Positions 39,767 to 51,401 of a stretch of DNA of 64,000 bases are shown one piece after another. This DNA is from Setophaga petechia (Eukaryota; Chordata; Aves; Passeriformes; Parulidae). The first letter of the stretch is position 1. Each line of letters starts with the position of its first letter. The DNA lies in NCBI GenBank assembly GCA_024362935.1, contig JANCRA010000012.1, positions 310,001-374,000 on the forward strand, in the 5' to 3' direction. The notes below the pieces were generated by a model, which worked only from the letters and a program-made list of their open reading frames with translations, was not told where the DNA came from and searched no databases. A program made the translations under genes and the position numbers.

Positions 39767-40014
39767 AAGACAAGGGATAATGGGTTTGAGTTACTTCTGG
39801 GGAGTTTCTTATTAGAAAGTAGAGGAAATTTTTCACAATGAAGACAATCAGCCATTGGAATAATCCCCCCAGAGGAAATGATGGGTTCCCCAACACTGCA
39901 CATTTTAAAAATTCATCTGGACAGGGCACTAGGCCATCCTAGACCATGGTTTTGTCAAGAAAAGTGGATGAGATGATCCTTGAGGTCCCCTTTAACATGG
40001 TATTCTATGATTGT
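39767..40014 (+). mobile_element. CR1 LINE 3' end copy, diverged
   Basis: Recognisable CR1 3' text on the plus strand: CAATCAGCCATTGGAATAAT, CATCTGGACAGGGCACTAGG, GATGATCCTTGAGGTCCCCT and the terminal TATTCTATGATTG. It lies antisense to CADPS2, about 800 nt downstream of the linker exon in transcript order. It has several substitutions and small indels and no open reading frame of note. It belongs to a different CR1 subfamily from the copy at 4619-5053, judging by the text before the 3' end. Confidence 0.88.
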
Positions 40015-40811
40015 ATTAACTCTTACAGAAATAGATCTAATGCTATTTAGGAGTCTGTCATGTACTTGAAAAGTCAACACTTGTCTTGAAATGATATTAG
40101 CAACGTATATGTTTTGAATGTGTGTTTTTCGAAGTTTTTCACTTTCATGCTTTCCTAATATAACTTTTGCTAAAATAAGGTTCATGAGCCTTTCTCTGAC
40201 ATATTGATGCATCTTCACGCAGAAATCCGACCTATAACTATGGGAATATTTCCACCAAGCACTGGAATGTTGAGGAGAAATCAAAAAGAAATAATTTTTT
40301 TTTCAAGCAGACAAAGAAAGGGATGTACTTCTCCCCTTGGCACTTATTAACATTTTACTATTTTCCTGTAACATGGATATTTAATCTGGTGACAATATTT
40401 ACAATCAATGACTTCCCGAGCCAATATAAAATGAGTTAATCAAACCCATGCAAAAAATATAATGGGCTGTCTCATTTTACAAAACCACCATCTAAAATCA
40501 ATCATCCAAAAGGTTCCCCACTGCTTATTAATTCGAAAGAGTCATTTGGTTGTTTAGAGTATTAAACATCATTCCTGCTATGACAGACCACTGCAAAGGT
40601 AATTTTCTGAGTTACCAGGTTTAAGACTGCTACATTTTAATGCACTAGAAAGCGCAACTCACTAACAGTCCATGCTGGGCTCACTCCCAAGAAACAACAA
40701 TTTCCAACTAAGAGAGGATAAACACCATGCAATCCAAATACAGCTGCACAGAACACTAGCAAGGCCATGCAGAGCTGACATACAGTCAGAAAGTGATTGA
40801 AGAATACACAC

Positions 40812-40931
40812 GTGGAATCATACAAAGAAGTCATCCAGGTTGGTGTAGTAAAGCTAGGTATTTGTGGAAGATTAACAGGCAAACTTGGAACTTTTGGAAG
40901 AGCTACATTAGGAAGACTGTTGGTGATGCTC
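40812..40931 (-). CDS. CADPS2: CADPS2 proline-rich linker exon, 40-codon cassette
   Basis: The 120-nt exon follows TCTTCACAG and ends at a weak GTGTGT donor (AC before the cut). It runs from phase 2 to phase 2, so its loss removes exactly 40 codons without a frameshift. The product is a low-complexity, proline-spaced linker: [20 protein letters not shown] followed by a Trp-containing tail ending in LYDS. The spacing of Leu-Pro pairs suggests an extended, possibly disordered connector between helical blocks of the Munc13-homology region. Weak donor, symmetric phase and linker character make it a plausible alternatively spliced exon; that is inference. The match to the CAPS2 linker rests on memory of the family. 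Confidence 0.93.
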
Positions 40932-41060
40932 CTGTGAAGAAATAAACAATGTAGGAATACAATAAAAAATAGAATATTTAGAGGGCAAGAGGGGAGAACC
41001 CCTTATTAGACAGAAAGCTATAAGCAGGTGCTCTGTTCAGATTTTGTAAAAAGCACTTAC
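40932..41060 (-). other. CADPS2: CADPS2 short intron, 129 nt
   Basis: GTAAGTG at the 5' end and TTTATTTCTTCACAG at the 3' end, close to the practical lower size range for vertebrate introns and far shorter than its neighbours. Confidence 0.93.
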
Positions 41061-41202
41061 TTGACAGGTTGCCATGACTCTTGTTCAAGACCTCTGTGAA
41101 TGGACTGAGCAATTGATGATTCCATGAGATCAATGTAGCGGACGACCATGGGAACAAAAATTTCTTGCAAGTGCTTGTGAAACTTTCCATTGCACAAAAG
41201 TG
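41061..41202 (-). CDS. CADPS2: CADPS2 internal exon in the Munc13-homology region
   Basis: This 142-nt exon is bounded by TTTTTTAAAG and a strong GTAAGTG donor. It begins with two bases completing a Thr codon and ends with AA, which makes Lys with the next exon. It encodes [15 protein letters not shown] and [19 protein letters not shown], among the best conserved stretches of CAPS proteins, within the MUN/MHD1-like helical region. Only 129 nt of intron separate it from the next exon (40812-40931). The exon is not frame-neutral and is expected to be constitutive. Confidence 0.96.
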
Positions 41203-43709
41203 CTTTAAAAAACAAACAGGAGACAAAAATGTCAGACCTTTTGTTACAGGAAGAAGTGTATCTTAAAATTTTTTAGTACACAAAGGCATTATAAGATCTA
41301 GCTTTATAGGAAATACAGTTTAGAAAAGATAAATGAAGTGTTCCATAAGGACAGTATAGTACATTTCAAATTGTCAGTGTAATGAGAAGTAGGTACATAC
41401 AGAAATTCTTCACTGAACCAGAACCTTTTTGCATCTTCTTAAAATTAATAATATGCTTTGCTGAATCTAAAGATTAGCAATTTTGTTCATTACTTCTACA
41501 CCAAGACAGGACAAAAATACCTGAACAAAGAAAAAAAAAGTATTTGAATGCCATTCATAAGCAGTAGAATATTATCTACTTCAGAGAAGGGACTTACTAC
41601 CTGAAAAAAACTGCATACACATGCAAACTGAACATGGTCAAAATCTGAAAATTAGTTTGCCATCACTCCTGCTTGTCCCTGTATTTGCTGAAGTGCTCTC
41701 TCAGCAAATGCTAACTCCTAGCACACTAATGTCCTGTCCCACCAAGAGAATATATGTGTCATGTTTTGAATGTGTCTATGTTCACCCTTTAATCTAGCAC
41801 TGTTATAAGAACCTATGAGAGTATTCCCAAGTGCATATGGAAATCATAGAAGTTCAGACACAGAGAAAAATTTTCATGATCTTGCCAACCTTTGTTTTCT
41901 TTTGTCCATGTTCTGTTGTTTTAAACTCCTTTGTGGGTTTCTCCTCCCACCTATTCCAGCATACAGGCTTCCTGTATAATTGGATGGGCACCAAAACCAC
42001 ATTTTGAGGAGGCTTCCTCCTCTTCCAAGGAAGAAAAGCCAGGATCACAGAGCTCACTGTGGACACCATCCTTTAAAATTACAATCCCTTTTTGTTCTAC
42101 TATCAATGCCACTCCATGTCTAACATCCTAAAACAATTTCTATATCTTCTAGAAACTACTTTGCCTTCCATTCCTGAATGATGTCCAGCCCAAACTGAAC
42201 TTGGGAGAGATGGAGACTATGGGGCAAACATGCCATCAAGTTTCTATCCCCTGTTGCTACTTGTACTGCAAGGAGTGCCCTTGTTGCTGAATGTCTTGAC
42301 ACCATTTTACTTTTTTCCTTGAATAAAATGATCTGAAAGCAAAAACTTATTTTCTTGAAAATATCCTTGTAGAGTAATAGGAAATACTGTATCAATCATC
42401 TTTACCTGAGGAAACAATATTATGTGATCAGCTCTCTGGTTTTGTGTAATTGCCTATCTTGCTAAGAATTTTGAAACTTTCAGCTAATTTCCAACCACTT
42501 TAGACACAGGGGTGGAGATATCAGATACATGAAGTTTTATATAAACAGGTAGCTAGGTAGCAGGCAGAGATTATTAGGGTTCCACTGAGAAAAAGGCAAA
42601 GGTGTAGGATCATCTCTTTATTAAACACTTGAGAATCCACCCTTGAGAGTACCTGTGAGTCCATTACAAACATGATCCATTATTTACACTGCTCCTCAAA
42701 ATAATTGTTAACTAGTTAGTTCTGGTTTATTATTTCTATATCAGGAATCCAAGAACGTGTTATTTTTTTCTATTTGTAATTGTCTTATATATATCCTAAA
42801 ACTACAGCACCTTTCAGAAGCAACAAAAATGACTGAGGAGGATTTGGATATTACAAAAGCCGCACAGTAGACAGCTGATGAGCACTGCCTTTGAGAAACA
42901 AAAGGTTGCTAGTATCCATTTGCATATTAGACTGAGTTTTCAAGGCAAATTTGAGCTGAAAAAATAACAGCAAGAATACAACTGTGCCAATTAAATCAAT
43001 CTTGCTGCTTTATAGTGAACCAGTGAAGAACTGTAATTAATCAGGCAATCACAGTTACTTGAAGGGATAAGCTTGTAGTTCAGTGTTTTCTGAGCTCACT
43101 GCAGAAATGCTCTGCTACAAGCACTGCTCTGGGAATTACAGTAATGAAGCCTCATGGGCAGGAAGGTGACTTGTTATTTTGAAGCCAGCATGAAATTTTA
43201 AGAAGTCACAGTCAATAAAGGTGTTCAAAAGCTGAATCACTTTCCTATCATTATGACACCAGTCTTTACAGGGAAGTGAAATTTTCCAAAATTATGCCAA
43301 GACTTACACTCCACCTCCATGGAATTCCCTCTGTATGTGGGTACACACCCACAAGAGAACTGTCGTGGATCAACAGCTCCATGAGCATTCTGTTTTCCCA
43401 GGGTTAAGGACTTGGCAGCTCTGATTTACCCATCTGGAGATCTCCATCAAGGATTAATGCAGGGCAGGGCAAGAACTCAGAGCACAGAGATAAGTGATAT
43501 AGCTGAGTATCATCATCAGACTCATGGCACTCTACCCTATGATTAAAATTGATCTTGCCAAAAGGCACCACCTGTGCATCAAAGCAGATGGGAAACAAGA
43601 GATCCTTGAGGAAATGCCACGCTTCAGATCCCTCAACCACCACTTGTCTTCAAAGCTATGTAGCTTAATTCTCCATTGTCTTTTAAATATAGACACATCA
43701 CACCCTCTT

Positions 43710-43733
43710 CATATGAGCCATCATATGAGCCAT
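43710..43733. repeat. 12-bp perfect tandem duplication
   Basis: CATATGAGCCAT occurs twice in direct succession. Confidence 0.93.
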
Positions 43734-45274
43734 GCATATTCACACAAGCAACAATAAAATAAAAGCCTATGCCAGAGCAAGGTAATGTGTAGGCAATATT
43801 AAAGGAAAACACATTATGGGAATAGAAACAGAAACCTGAACTAGATATTCTTGAAATATTGAAGACGAAAACTATTATATTTTTTCCATATTAGGAAATA
43901 CATAAACTGAAATATATTAAAATATTACAAGAAAATATCAGAGATGTCTAAAGTCTTGTTATTCAGTACTGGAATGAGGTTTCATCTCTAACAGTAGGAA
44001 ATGAATCTGCTGTGCCTGCGCACCACAGAAGCAGAGAGGCTTCTATTGGTTTTACTAATACAGGCACATCTCAGGAGCTTTCCTGGAGTCAGCATGTCAT
44101 GCTGTCCTCAAGAGCTTCTGCAGAATCCAAGGCAGGCAAGCATGGCACAGATCAACATGAGTCTCCTTTCCCTTGACAAAACTAGCACTCTGTCAGAGAG
44201 TCTGTAATTACTCTGCTCTTAATCAGATTCTACTGAAAAGATAACCTGAATTTTCTGGAATATTTTAAAATCCAAAATAAGAAAGAGTATTCAAGAAGGA
44301 AATATCCTTGAGGGTCCAGATTATATTTCTAGCAATTGAAACTCAACCAATGACATGTGAAAAGAAAGTTTATATTCCTGTTCATTTGCTGTTTATATTC
44401 TGCCTCCACTGAGAATTTCTTAATCAGCTAGTTAAATTGCAGTAAAAATTGCAAGTGTTCCAATTTAAATGGAAATTATCTTGTATTTTTAGATATAAGA
44501 CATATTTTAAAAGTGAAATTTAGAGGTTTGCTTTGTGAAAGCAAGGTTAAAATTTATTTGAACTTTACAAGATAGAGTGACATAAACAGGTTATAATACA
44601 ATTTGTGTGTAAGTCCTATTAGGAAAAATGATTACTGAATATTCTGGAAAGGAATAATGCAGCTTGAGTTAACTCTCAGTATCAATAACCAAGACATGTA
44701 GCTGTTATCTGAAGGTTATGATTTCAAAGCAGTTCCTAACAGGACTGAGTCCCTGATCGGAGACCCAGCAATGAATGAGAAGTGTAAGGTTTGAGGTATT
44801 GGGGTGGGTATACAGTTTGCTCTGATTACCTTAAATCCAAGTTGTTTTCTAACTCTACCCTCTAGTTTAAGATAGGGTACAATGTTATACATAAATTCTA
44901 GTCCAAAAGTGGTACACAGTCTGTAAGATACAATCCTGGAACAACTATGTTCTTCTTCCCTTTACGAATATCTAATTTTGGAAAAGATAATTTTGCTGTC
45001 CTAGAGAGATGTTGAGTACTGCTATCGCTGTACAGTCTGCAAAGCTTATCAGAGTCAGGCATAATTGTGTGTGGACAATAGCAACTCTGGAGATCATTAA
45101 AATGTATACTATAAAAGCAGCTATGATATTTTTTTCAAATATTTAGAATTTGAAAAAACACAAGGAATTTATCTTCCATCTATTATTCATCTCTGCAGTG
45201 AATATAATTTTTTTATTAACTTTTTGTAGTTAGCAGAGAGATGTTAGATGTTAGCAGTTAGATTTTCTCATGAG

Positions 45275-45298
45275 AGCTGTTCTCTCAAGAGAACAGCT
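45275..45298. repeat. 11-bp-arm hairpin with 2-nt spacer
   Basis: AGCTGTTCTCT, CA, AGAGAACAGCT; perfect arms. The adjoining 10-bp palindrome TCTCATGAGA is at 45266-45275. Confidence 0.93.
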
Positions 45299-47564
45299 GA
45301 AATATTTTACAAGATGGGAAGATCATCCTCCCTCTATTTGTTAAAGTTTTTCAGTTAGACTAAATGGGAATGCAATTGCTGATGTACTCTTCCTTGTGGG
45401 ATAATATCAGAAAAAATGGAGAATCTTAAGGTGACTTCCCCATCCTCCCCTCTCTTAATAAAAAATAATACACCATATTGGAAAATGCATTTTTTCTTAT
45501 TGTTAATTGAATGCTGACTTTGAAGTGTTCGCCTTGAATCTTGTACAATGTTTTTACACCGTGTAAAATAGCACCTTCGGTATTATTTGAATATAAATTT
45601 TCATTTTCTCAGAGGTTTTTTTATTATACTTTAGTTATGTAGTTGTAAAAATAGTTTTACATGCAAGTTTTCTTTAATGCTGTAAAATGTAAGATTGTTT
45701 CTTTATTGTTAGGAGTTCTCTCATGTCAGGTTTATGTGAAAACTGATTCATGCACCAAAGATTTAGAGCTCATTTAATGCTCTCAAGATAGAATAACATG
45801 CAGGTGTCAGTCCTCCAAATTTCAGTGAAGATTAACCTAATATGCAATATGGTGACCTAACTGTTCTTCATTTGAAAGAAGTCTGAAAAGTAATCTCTGA
45901 TACAGCCAGAGAGTGAGAATAACGCAGTGGGATTTCCACCTCTTCATTTCCTAATGAGTTTTTTGATAATGAGAGGTGACTTTGCCAGTCACTGTGGGCT
46001 CTATTATAGCTAATTTACTCCACTTCACTCTCCTTGTTAATTATTAACACTAGCCTTTTTATCCTCATGAGACCACATTCCAGTTTTTCCCTTTTTAGAT
46101 TTTTTTTCTAAATATATCTTTATGAAGGTGATAGTTTTCAGGAAAAGATTTTCACTTGGGGTAAAGTCAGAATTATTTCTTTTACCTTGGAAGACTGTAA
46201 AATTTATTATATAAGCATGGGAAGCTCTTGCTAATGCTTTTAATGCAGTTAAAAGGTGAAAAGGCTGTTAATTAAAGAGTAAGCACTGAGGTATGTTCCA
46301 CTTGGGAATCACTTCTTGGTAGAACAGTCACTTGCCCCTTGCTAACATGTCCACTGATTAACAGGTGACTAATTTCCATGGTTTCTTTCCAGTAGTTCTG
46401 GAAAAAGAAAAAGTGTGTAATTTTCCAGATGGTTTTCACCTGCCAGAAACTGTCATTTAATACATCTATTACCATTAGGGAATTACTGAAATTGGTATAC
46501 AGGTGTGATATTTCATACAACAGTTGTTTCATGTCCTTCAGTTAAAGTTCTAGAATATTTGTAATAGTTGCTTTAACATGGAAGTTTTCATAAAATGTCT
46601 TTCTTAATTAAGCCTATTCTAGTAATTTAGCATTATCATCCATTTAATCTTTTAAAGAAAGAAAAGTCAGCACTCTATTAGCAAACTCTTGCATGTGAGG
46701 AAAACCCTCTTTTGTTCCTAACCCTTCTCTCAGGTTGGAACCAAAGCTCAAAGGAACATAAATGACACCAGAATAAAGTTAAAACTGGTGTCACAAATCC
46801 TTCTTGTAAGACTACTTCAAAATACCTACACAGTTTTCAGAAACCAAAGAATTGTTTTAAGTGCATGTAACATCACAACTAGAGATGTGCTTCCTTAACT
46901 GAAAATGTATGATGGTGGAAAAATAGGCTGAATATCCCATCTGAATACAGACTTCAGATTTTTAATCTGGATTTTAGATGATTGGACACCACTTAAAGTA
47001 GTGCACAATCCACCTTTCAGGAGCCCAGCTCTTCTGAGATCTGCAGCAGGATTGAAAAATTCCTGCACCCTTTTCAGCAACCTTCTCAATTGCCATCATG
47101 GTGATTTTAATAAGTTCCTGAAGTTGCAGCTTGCCCAACAGAGGATCCAAACAGAACATCTGTTGTGTGTATTTTATTCCATTCAGGCCAACACTACTAT
47201 ACCTTTATAGACATAACAAGTGTGAAAGACGTTTAGAAGGCTTAGAAGGAAATATAAACAACAACTTTATTTAAGCAATATAGATTAAATGCAATACCTC
47301 TTATACTACTTGTACATAATTGATTCAAAACTGAGTAATTTGTGAATACCAACTGGTTAATGCACTGCCAGAATAAGGAGTGAAATGGTGCAAGGATAGA
47401 GAGAAACTGCTCAGCTTGCAGGAAATGGAACACCAGGACATGTATCATAAAAACAGGCACTGTCACTTTTATTTTGAGCATTATCCTGTTTAGAAACACA
47501 TTCTAAGGTGTGGGTACATTGAAAAATCTTATGCAAACAGTATGTAAAAAAATTAAGATCTTAC

Positions 47565-47721
47565 TGTCATTTCTGAGGGCATTATTCAGCAGCTGGAAAA
47601 GTGGGAAGCTGTCCCAGGAGTCTTGTGGCTGTGCCTCAAGTGCTGAATCCATGTCAACAGAATACAGAGACAAAAACTTCTCTGCATGCTCAGCCAACAA
47701 TTCTGGCCACCAAGCAAATGC
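47565..47721 (-). CDS. CADPS2: CADPS2 internal exon, 52 codons plus one base
   Basis: This 157-nt exon has a good acceptor (TTTGCAG) and a GTAAGA donor. It starts in phase 0 and ends with a single A that forms a Thr codon with CA from the next exon. The translation contains [16 protein letters not shown] and [10 protein letters not shown], matching the CAPS family at the start of the Munc13-homology (MUN-like) region that engages SNAREs during priming. The frame stays open on both sides of the exon, but splice sites and homology define its limits. A perfect 12-bp hairpin sits 48 nt upstream of the acceptor in the transcript (47769-47799). Because the length is not a multiple of three, skipping this exon would break the frame, so it should be constitutive. 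Confidence 0.96.
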
Positions 47722-50700
47722 CTGCAAACATGACAAAATAAAATCACTAAACATGAGCCAAAGCCAAGAGATGTGTTCTGTCTGTGGCAGAACACATCTG
47801 AGTATGTCATGTCATGTCCTGTCTCATTTGGGGAGGAAGAATGGGCCAAGCGATAAATGTGAAAATATTTTATAAAACTTTGCATCAAAAAAAGGGAAGA
47901 AATCAAACAGTTTATTGTGAGAAAGGTGATATGATCAGAATAAAAATATAACACCAAAAAAATCAAAAAAGAGAGTATAAATGCCTTTTTTCCAGAGAGC
48001 AAAGAAAAGCGTGAAGGCCTTAGTCTTGAAAAAATGACTGTATATGTTTCTTTTTATTTCATTAAATTCTAGAGCAGATGAATTTCTTTTTAAAATAAAT
48101 CTTTATGAATACATTTTACATTCATTTGGTAATCAAAAAGGATGGTTTATTGTAAAATTTTATTCCTTGAAGTCTGAGGGGTTTTTTAACAGCTAGAGAG
48201 TGATTTCAATTCCTATTTTTGCCTTAAAGAGGTCAGCTTCTTCTGAGGAAGACATCCAGTTTTCCTTGAGCAAATGCTATAAATACTTAGAAATTCACTA
48301 ATGTCTATATTCATTTTCAGTAACTTAACTTGTTGGAACTGTTTGTCAAAAAATTTATATTCTTAGGAAATTCTTAAAGAAGAGGAGAAATCTGTAAAAA
48401 ATATTATCAGCAAATAAAGCCAGTTCTTCATTAAAGACATATAACTACTGTACCTTTTTACCAGCACATAAACCTAGGCTTTAAAATGCTATTATTGGAG
48501 CTGAGCACTGGATCAGGGGAGCTCTGTGATTCTGGAATTAAAGATGAAGGTGGAGGGAGTTTGTGAAACAGGATGAGCACTGAATCCTGCTGGGAATGTT
48601 TTGCTCAGGGTTTACAAGAACATATCATAGTGAGAAATGCCTACACATGCAACACAGGAAGATGTCATTGCTCTCAAACTTATACCACTCATTTTGAATA
48701 TATAATTTTGAATATTTTTGAGTTGCCAGCATGGAACATAGGTAGCCTGATCGACACAAGAGCTGAGTCCCCCCAGCTTCAAATAAATTCAGATAAATCT
48801 TCACTTGCATTTATGAAATGCAGGCCCTGGGTGGTGTAGACTTATGTAGTCAGGTCTGAAAGGCATCAAATAAAAGACAACTTCTGTAAAGTGGTCTACA
48901 AATGTGTTTTTGCATCATGGACTTTCTGATGAATAACTATAGTTCTTTCTGACATGGGGCAAATGGAGAGATGATGAATTGGCCAAAGTTTTAAAGAAAT
49001 GCTGAGCATCTCTTGCTATTACTGAAAAGTACTTTGCGTGTTCCAGTGGTAGGACTGAAGGATGACAACTGGCACCACAGTGAGGAGAAGAGATGAGGCT
49101 GTAAAAACTTTGGCAAGAGTTTGAAATGGAGTCTCTCTGCTTCATCAAACTGGAAGAAATTCTTTATTAATGAACCTGTTTAAGTAGGAGTTAGTTAAAG
49201 CCACAAACTCCTTACTCTAGAAGCTAACTACATGAAAATAAAATATCTATATACGCACTGGCAGGGGACCCTTCTAAGCAAGCAAAACTCTATTCAGAAA
49301 ATATTGCCAGAATTGCAAAACAAAGCAAAACCAAAACTAGAAAATGAGCTCATTTTCTCTCAATTTTCTTCCTTGTTGTAAATGACACTTTGAAGCCAGA
49401 CAGAAATTCTTCTGATTCTCTCTCAAGACCTATGCATCATTACTTGGGCAGCAAGAGAGAATAGAAAAAAAAGTTAAAGCTAAATGTAACAGCACAGTTG
49501 CTATGGCTAATAATAAGCTCAAAGCAATTAGCAATTGGTGACACACATTCTAGGAGAACAGAAACATTGCCTGCATTAAAGCAAGAATGGAGTTCTTAGA
49601 TTCTAGAAGGCACATAAATGTGGCTATGTAACACCAGAAATCATCAGAACATTTTGTGCTACATATTCAATGCACAGTTCCATGCTATGAGCAGAGCAAA
49701 ACAATGCTTAGTTCATCAGGAATCACATACCTCTCTTCCCTTTGGGAATCCCCGAAATTTGTAAATGTTATGAATTAAAAAAAAAGAAAAAAAAATCTAG
49801 TGTTAAAAATGTGATATATTATTTTACAGATTACTGATCCTTTTTGTTAACTGTAGCATCAAACACTGAACATTTGCATAACATTATGTGAATTCACCAG
49901 ACATAATAATCTATTTTGAGCAGGGAATGTATAATTTGGCAATCTTTTTCTCAGATATACTTTAATACTGAAATTCTGTATGCTCTATAAATTTCAGTGA
50001 AATCGAACATGTATTACATGAATGAAGGAAAGGGAAAATAACCTTAGCATTATCTTTTTTCTTTTCAAGGTATCTTAGATTACATTGCAAACTTTTGCTG
50101 AATAAATTTTTCTGAAGGCACGTGCAACATACTTATCCTTCTGAAAAACACCACATCTCTGACTGCAAGTAAGTATTATAGAATGCAATCCTTGAACAGA
50201 GATGCTTAATCATATATGTATGATTTGATCTGGCTTTTGTTTCTGTGTTCTTTCCCACAGAAGTCCAATTTTCTTACAGTCGTGCAGGTCCTCAAAAGAC
50301 AAAGACCACAATAGATACATTTTATTAAGTAATCATTACACTGTAACACAGTGGCAACACTAGTGCAGAACGGATCTCCAGGGAATTCATTTCAAATCAT
50401 CAAAACAGCTGTTTCTTCGGTGTATGATAAAACATCTATAACAAGTTCACACATGACAGATGTAAGCTAAAAACCAGATTCCATAGTGTGATATAAAACC
50501 AGATGTTTTGAATGATAATATTTTATAACTATATATACTAGATAATGTTTATCCATTTGCATATTTAAAAAAAATATTTATTGAGTTTTTGGAGAACATT
50601 TTAAAAACAATTTCCTGAACCTTAGAAAACTGTATCTATTAATTAAATTTCAATAATATATACAAGTGTTTCTGGGCAAGTTAAGTTTTGTAATTCCTTG

Positions 50701-51299
50701 ACATAAGAGGTGCTAGAATTCTAGCTGTTGTGGTTTCTGTATCAGGAAGAAAAGATGTGAAAGTAAGAAACAGAAAATTGTTTTATTTAATTTCTTCTAC
50801 CTTACAATGCCATTTTTAAAAGCACAAGTTTAAGAGGATACTTTTTCAATCAACAGAAGAGCAATGGGAATGAGATTATTAAACCTATCATTATTTTCTT
50901 ATACATAATTAGATCTATGCAGCATGATGAAAACTAGCATTCAGTTATATTTTCTTTCTATTTTGAATATCAGGTGAAAAGTTGGAAGGAAAAACTGTAT
51001 AAGGTTATGAATGTTTTCCATACCATTTCAGCACCTCCAGCACAAAGATGCTTTCTCTTTTTTATGCTCTTTAATTTTCACTTCTAAACCTACAGTTCAT
51101 TCAAGTGAATTGAAGTAGAGTTTTATTTCACTTCACTTTACATAAGCTTCAAGTCTCTTATTCCTCTGTAAATGTGAACTGCCTTAAACATATGTCAGAA
51201 AGAAAAACTAAAATGTTTCTTGACAGACTTGCTTCGCATCAGAGGAGCAAAAATCCAGGAAAAAACCATTCTCTGCAGCAAATGCAATTACAGCCTCAC
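47722..51299 (-). other. CADPS2: CADPS2 intron, 3578 nt
   Basis: Intron between the LAELCIEV exon and the AFAWW exon. It has a perfect hairpin at 47769-47799. I recall some CAPS isoforms with a few extra residues at this junction, but found no convincing microexon for them here. Confidence 0.82.
47769..47799. repeat. perfect 12-bp-arm hairpin near a splice acceptor
   Basis: AGATGTGTTCTG, seven-base loop TCTGTGG, CAGAACACATCT. It ends 48 nt from the acceptor-side edge of the CADPS2 exon at 47565-47721, in the upstream intron. Confidence 0.95.
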
Positions 51300-51401
51300 C
51301 TCTGAATGATGTTCTTCATTTTGCTGCAATACTTCAATACAGAGTTCTGCAAGGTGAAGAACCTCTTCCAGTTTTCTTGCAGGTGTTGCTTGATTCATAG
51401 C
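51300..51401 (-). CDS. CADPS2: CADPS2 internal exon, 34 codons, first in this window
   Basis: Read on the minus strand, this 102-nt exon follows an AG acceptor (ATATAGAG before the exon) and ends at a GTGAGG donor. It starts and ends in phase 0 and encodes 34 residues, including [16 protein letters not shown], a signature of the CAPS family just before the Munc13-homology region. CAPS proteins prime dense-core vesicles for calcium-triggered fusion at the plasma membrane. The next exon (47565-47721) also starts in phase 0, so the two join directly as HHSE-AFAWW. The N-terminal part of the exon ([10 protein letters not shown]) differs from my memory of the paralogue CADPS and is less certain. 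The upstream coding exon is not clearly visible in the window. Confidence 0.95.

Larger units (their letters stand above)
32931..40811 (-). other. CADPS2: CADPS2 intron, 7881 nt
   Basis: Intron between the proline-rich linker exon and the [10 protein letters not shown] exon. It contains a 44-bp minisatellite with a GC-rich flank (34034-34480), an inverted repeat at 38576-38623 and a plus-strand CR1 copy (39767-40014). No second gene seen. Confidence 0.85.
41203..47564 (-). other. CADPS2: CADPS2 intron, 6362 nt
   Basis: Intron between the AFAWW exon and the LLCNGKF exon. It contains a 12-bp tandem duplication at 43710-43733 and an 11-bp-arm hairpin at 45275-45298. No gene recognised. Confidence 0.85.

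Noticed and set aside
47503..47754. 83-codon minus-strand open frame as a small gene
   Set aside because: It is the CADPS2 exon at 47565-47721 read through both splice sites.
47586..48002. 138-codon minus-strand open frame
   Set aside because: It uses a different frame from the exon it overlaps and shows only hydrophobic low-complexity sequence.
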